From: Saprospiraceae bacterium | GTDB lineage: Bacteria; Bacteroidota; Bacteroidia; Chitinophagales; Saprospiraceae | DNA length: 7,239 bases | Assembly (NCBI GenBank): GCA_007125435.1 | Contig: SLDF01000362.1 | Location: forward strand, 1-7,239 | Reading direction: 5' to 3' | Shown: piece by piece, positions 6,921-7,239 of the stretch | Layout of the letters: every line of letters starts with the position of its first letter | Numbering within the stretch: position 1 is the stretch's first letter | Made by a program: the position numbers and the translations under genes | Notes under the pieces: generated by a model | Told to the model about the DNA's origin: nothing | Databases searched by the model: none | Seen by the model: the letters and a program-made list of their open reading frames with translations, nothing else

Positions 6921-6933
6921 CGCTCATATCGCT

Positions 6934-7019
6934 AACCCGGTTTATGTGTTGGGAAATCGTAATGAGAGTTCGAATGGCAAAAAAATAAGTGATTTCGTGA
7001 ATGAGCCATAGTCGCTCCT
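6934..7019. repeat. 86-bp direct repeat, copy A
   Basis: Aligns without gaps to 7097-7182 at about 65 of 86 bases by my count. The best conserved parts are CGTAATGAG, a GGCAAAAAAA run and GTGAATGAGnCATAGTCnCT. It begins directly after the terminal CTCATATCGCT of the two-hairpin element. The substitutions are scattered and the frames are open by chance only, so this looks like non-coding repeat DNA. Confidence 0.75.
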
Positions 7020-7096
7020 GTTAGGCTACCTCTAATACCCCCTTCAATATCTGGAACGCAACTTTTTGCAATGTTGCTGCTTGATAATTTTGATGT

Positions 7097-7182
7097 AACC
7101 CAGCATGTTTATCGGAAATTCGTAATGAGGGTTTATAGGGCAAAAAAACTGATGATTTTGTGAATGAGTCATAGTCACTCCT
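7097..7182. repeat. 86-bp direct repeat, copy B
   Basis: Second copy of the 6934-7019 repeat, 163 bases downstream. Unlike copy A, its GGCAAAAAAACTGATGATTTTGT part forms the left arm of a perfect inverted repeat with 7194-7210. A minus-strand reading frame of 65 codons (7218 to 7021) runs through it, but it resembles nothing I recognise and is not annotated as a gene. Confidence 0.75.
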
Positions 7183-7210
7183 ACGACGATTGAACAAAAT
7201 CATCAGTTTT
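7145..7210. repeat. Perfect 17-bp inverted repeat with 32-base spacer
   Basis: Bases 7145-7161 (starting AAAACTGATGATTTTG) are the exact reverse complement of 7194-7210. The spacer holds a smaller GAGT/ACTC hairpin (7166-7169/7177-7180). The spacer is long for an intrinsic terminator. The perfect arms inside a diverged repeat suggest a recent or maintained structure, for example an element end or an invertible or cruciform site; none of these can be decided here. Confidence 0.85.
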
Positions 7211-7217
7211 AAAGCCA

Positions 7218-7239
7218 TATAAATCCGTAATAGGATTTC
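7218..7239. repeat. Possible third partial repeat start, cut by window end
   Basis: AAATCCGTAAT (7221-7231) resembles the AAATTCGTAAT (7117-7127) of copy B and GAAATCGTAAT (6953-6963) of copy A, then diverges. It also contains AAATCC/GGATTT (7221-7226/7233-7238). The stretch ends with the window, so whether the repeat continues is unknown. Confidence 0.35.

Larger units (their letters stand above)
6663..6933 (+). repeat. Two-hairpin interspersed element, right copy
   Basis: Reads GGGCGTGCCCC (6663-6673), a minimal TTCG loop, a middle block with GGGCTATCCGCT ending GTATTC (6679-6700), then a long variable inverted repeat, and CTCATATCGCT (6923-6933). The three blocks match the left copy (204-395, minus strand) at 11/11, 20/22 and 11/11 bases by my count. 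What lies between differs: the first hairpin is short here and long on the left, while the second variable part is about 220 bases here against about 90. The further end block ATCCCTCACGC of the left copy is not clearly present. Its GGGCG end faces the yidC promoter, so both copies sit in the same orientation relative to the adjacent gene. Confidence 0.7.

Noticed and set aside
7145..7210. Intrinsic transcription terminator
   Set aside because: The 32-base spacer and AT-rich arms are a poor match, and no gene ends nearby to be terminated.
7021..7218. 65-codon minus-strand reading frame
   Set aside because: It runs straight through direct repeat copy B and the perfect inverted repeat, has no recognisable family and no promoter, so it is more likely a chance frame. 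I could not exclude a small repeat-encoded protein.

Overview
The window looks like a piece of a Bacteroidota chromosome, probably from the Saprospiria/Chitinophagia side. The evidence is gene order and protein style: miaB, a receiver-less sigma-54 activator and a short LptE lipoprotein sit in one tight transcription unit. YidC is a long Bacteroidota form, starts lack clear Shine-Dalgarno sequences, and Bacteroidota-type -7 boxes (TAnnTTTG) lie before both miaB and yidC. The genus cannot be read from this sequence.

Layout. Bases 1-522 hold no gene but are densely structured: a degenerate array of hairpin units (24-133), five tandem heptamers (154-188), a roughly 190-bp two-hairpin interspersed element (204-395) and the miaB promoter. 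Bases 523-3793 (+) carry miaB, the sigma-54 activator and lptE, with a 30-bp gap and then a 17-bp overlap. Bases 3907-4500 (-) are the wreck of an Rpn/PD-(D/E)XK transposase-like gene, lacking its N-terminus and carrying two in-frame TAG codons. YidC occupies 4666-6573 (-), convergent with the operon. Bases 6574-7239 hold no convincing gene: the yidC promoter, a second copy of the two-hairpin element (6663-6933), an 86-bp repeat present twice, and a perfect 17-bp inverted repeat.

The functional theme is the cell envelope plus translation. LptE helps place LPS in the outer membrane, YidC inserts inner-membrane proteins, and MiaB modifies tRNA. The sigma-54 activator is a plausible regulator, but its signal and targets cannot be seen.

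The most interesting item is the paired interspersed element. Both copies share a GGGCGTGCCCC block, a middle block containing GGGCTATCCGCT and a terminal CTCATATCGCT, while the hairpins between the blocks differ completely in sequence. The copies face outward, one just upstream of the miaB promoter and one just upstream of the yidC promoter. Conserved joints with freely varying stems suggest selection on a folded nucleic acid or a recombinase/transposase substrate.
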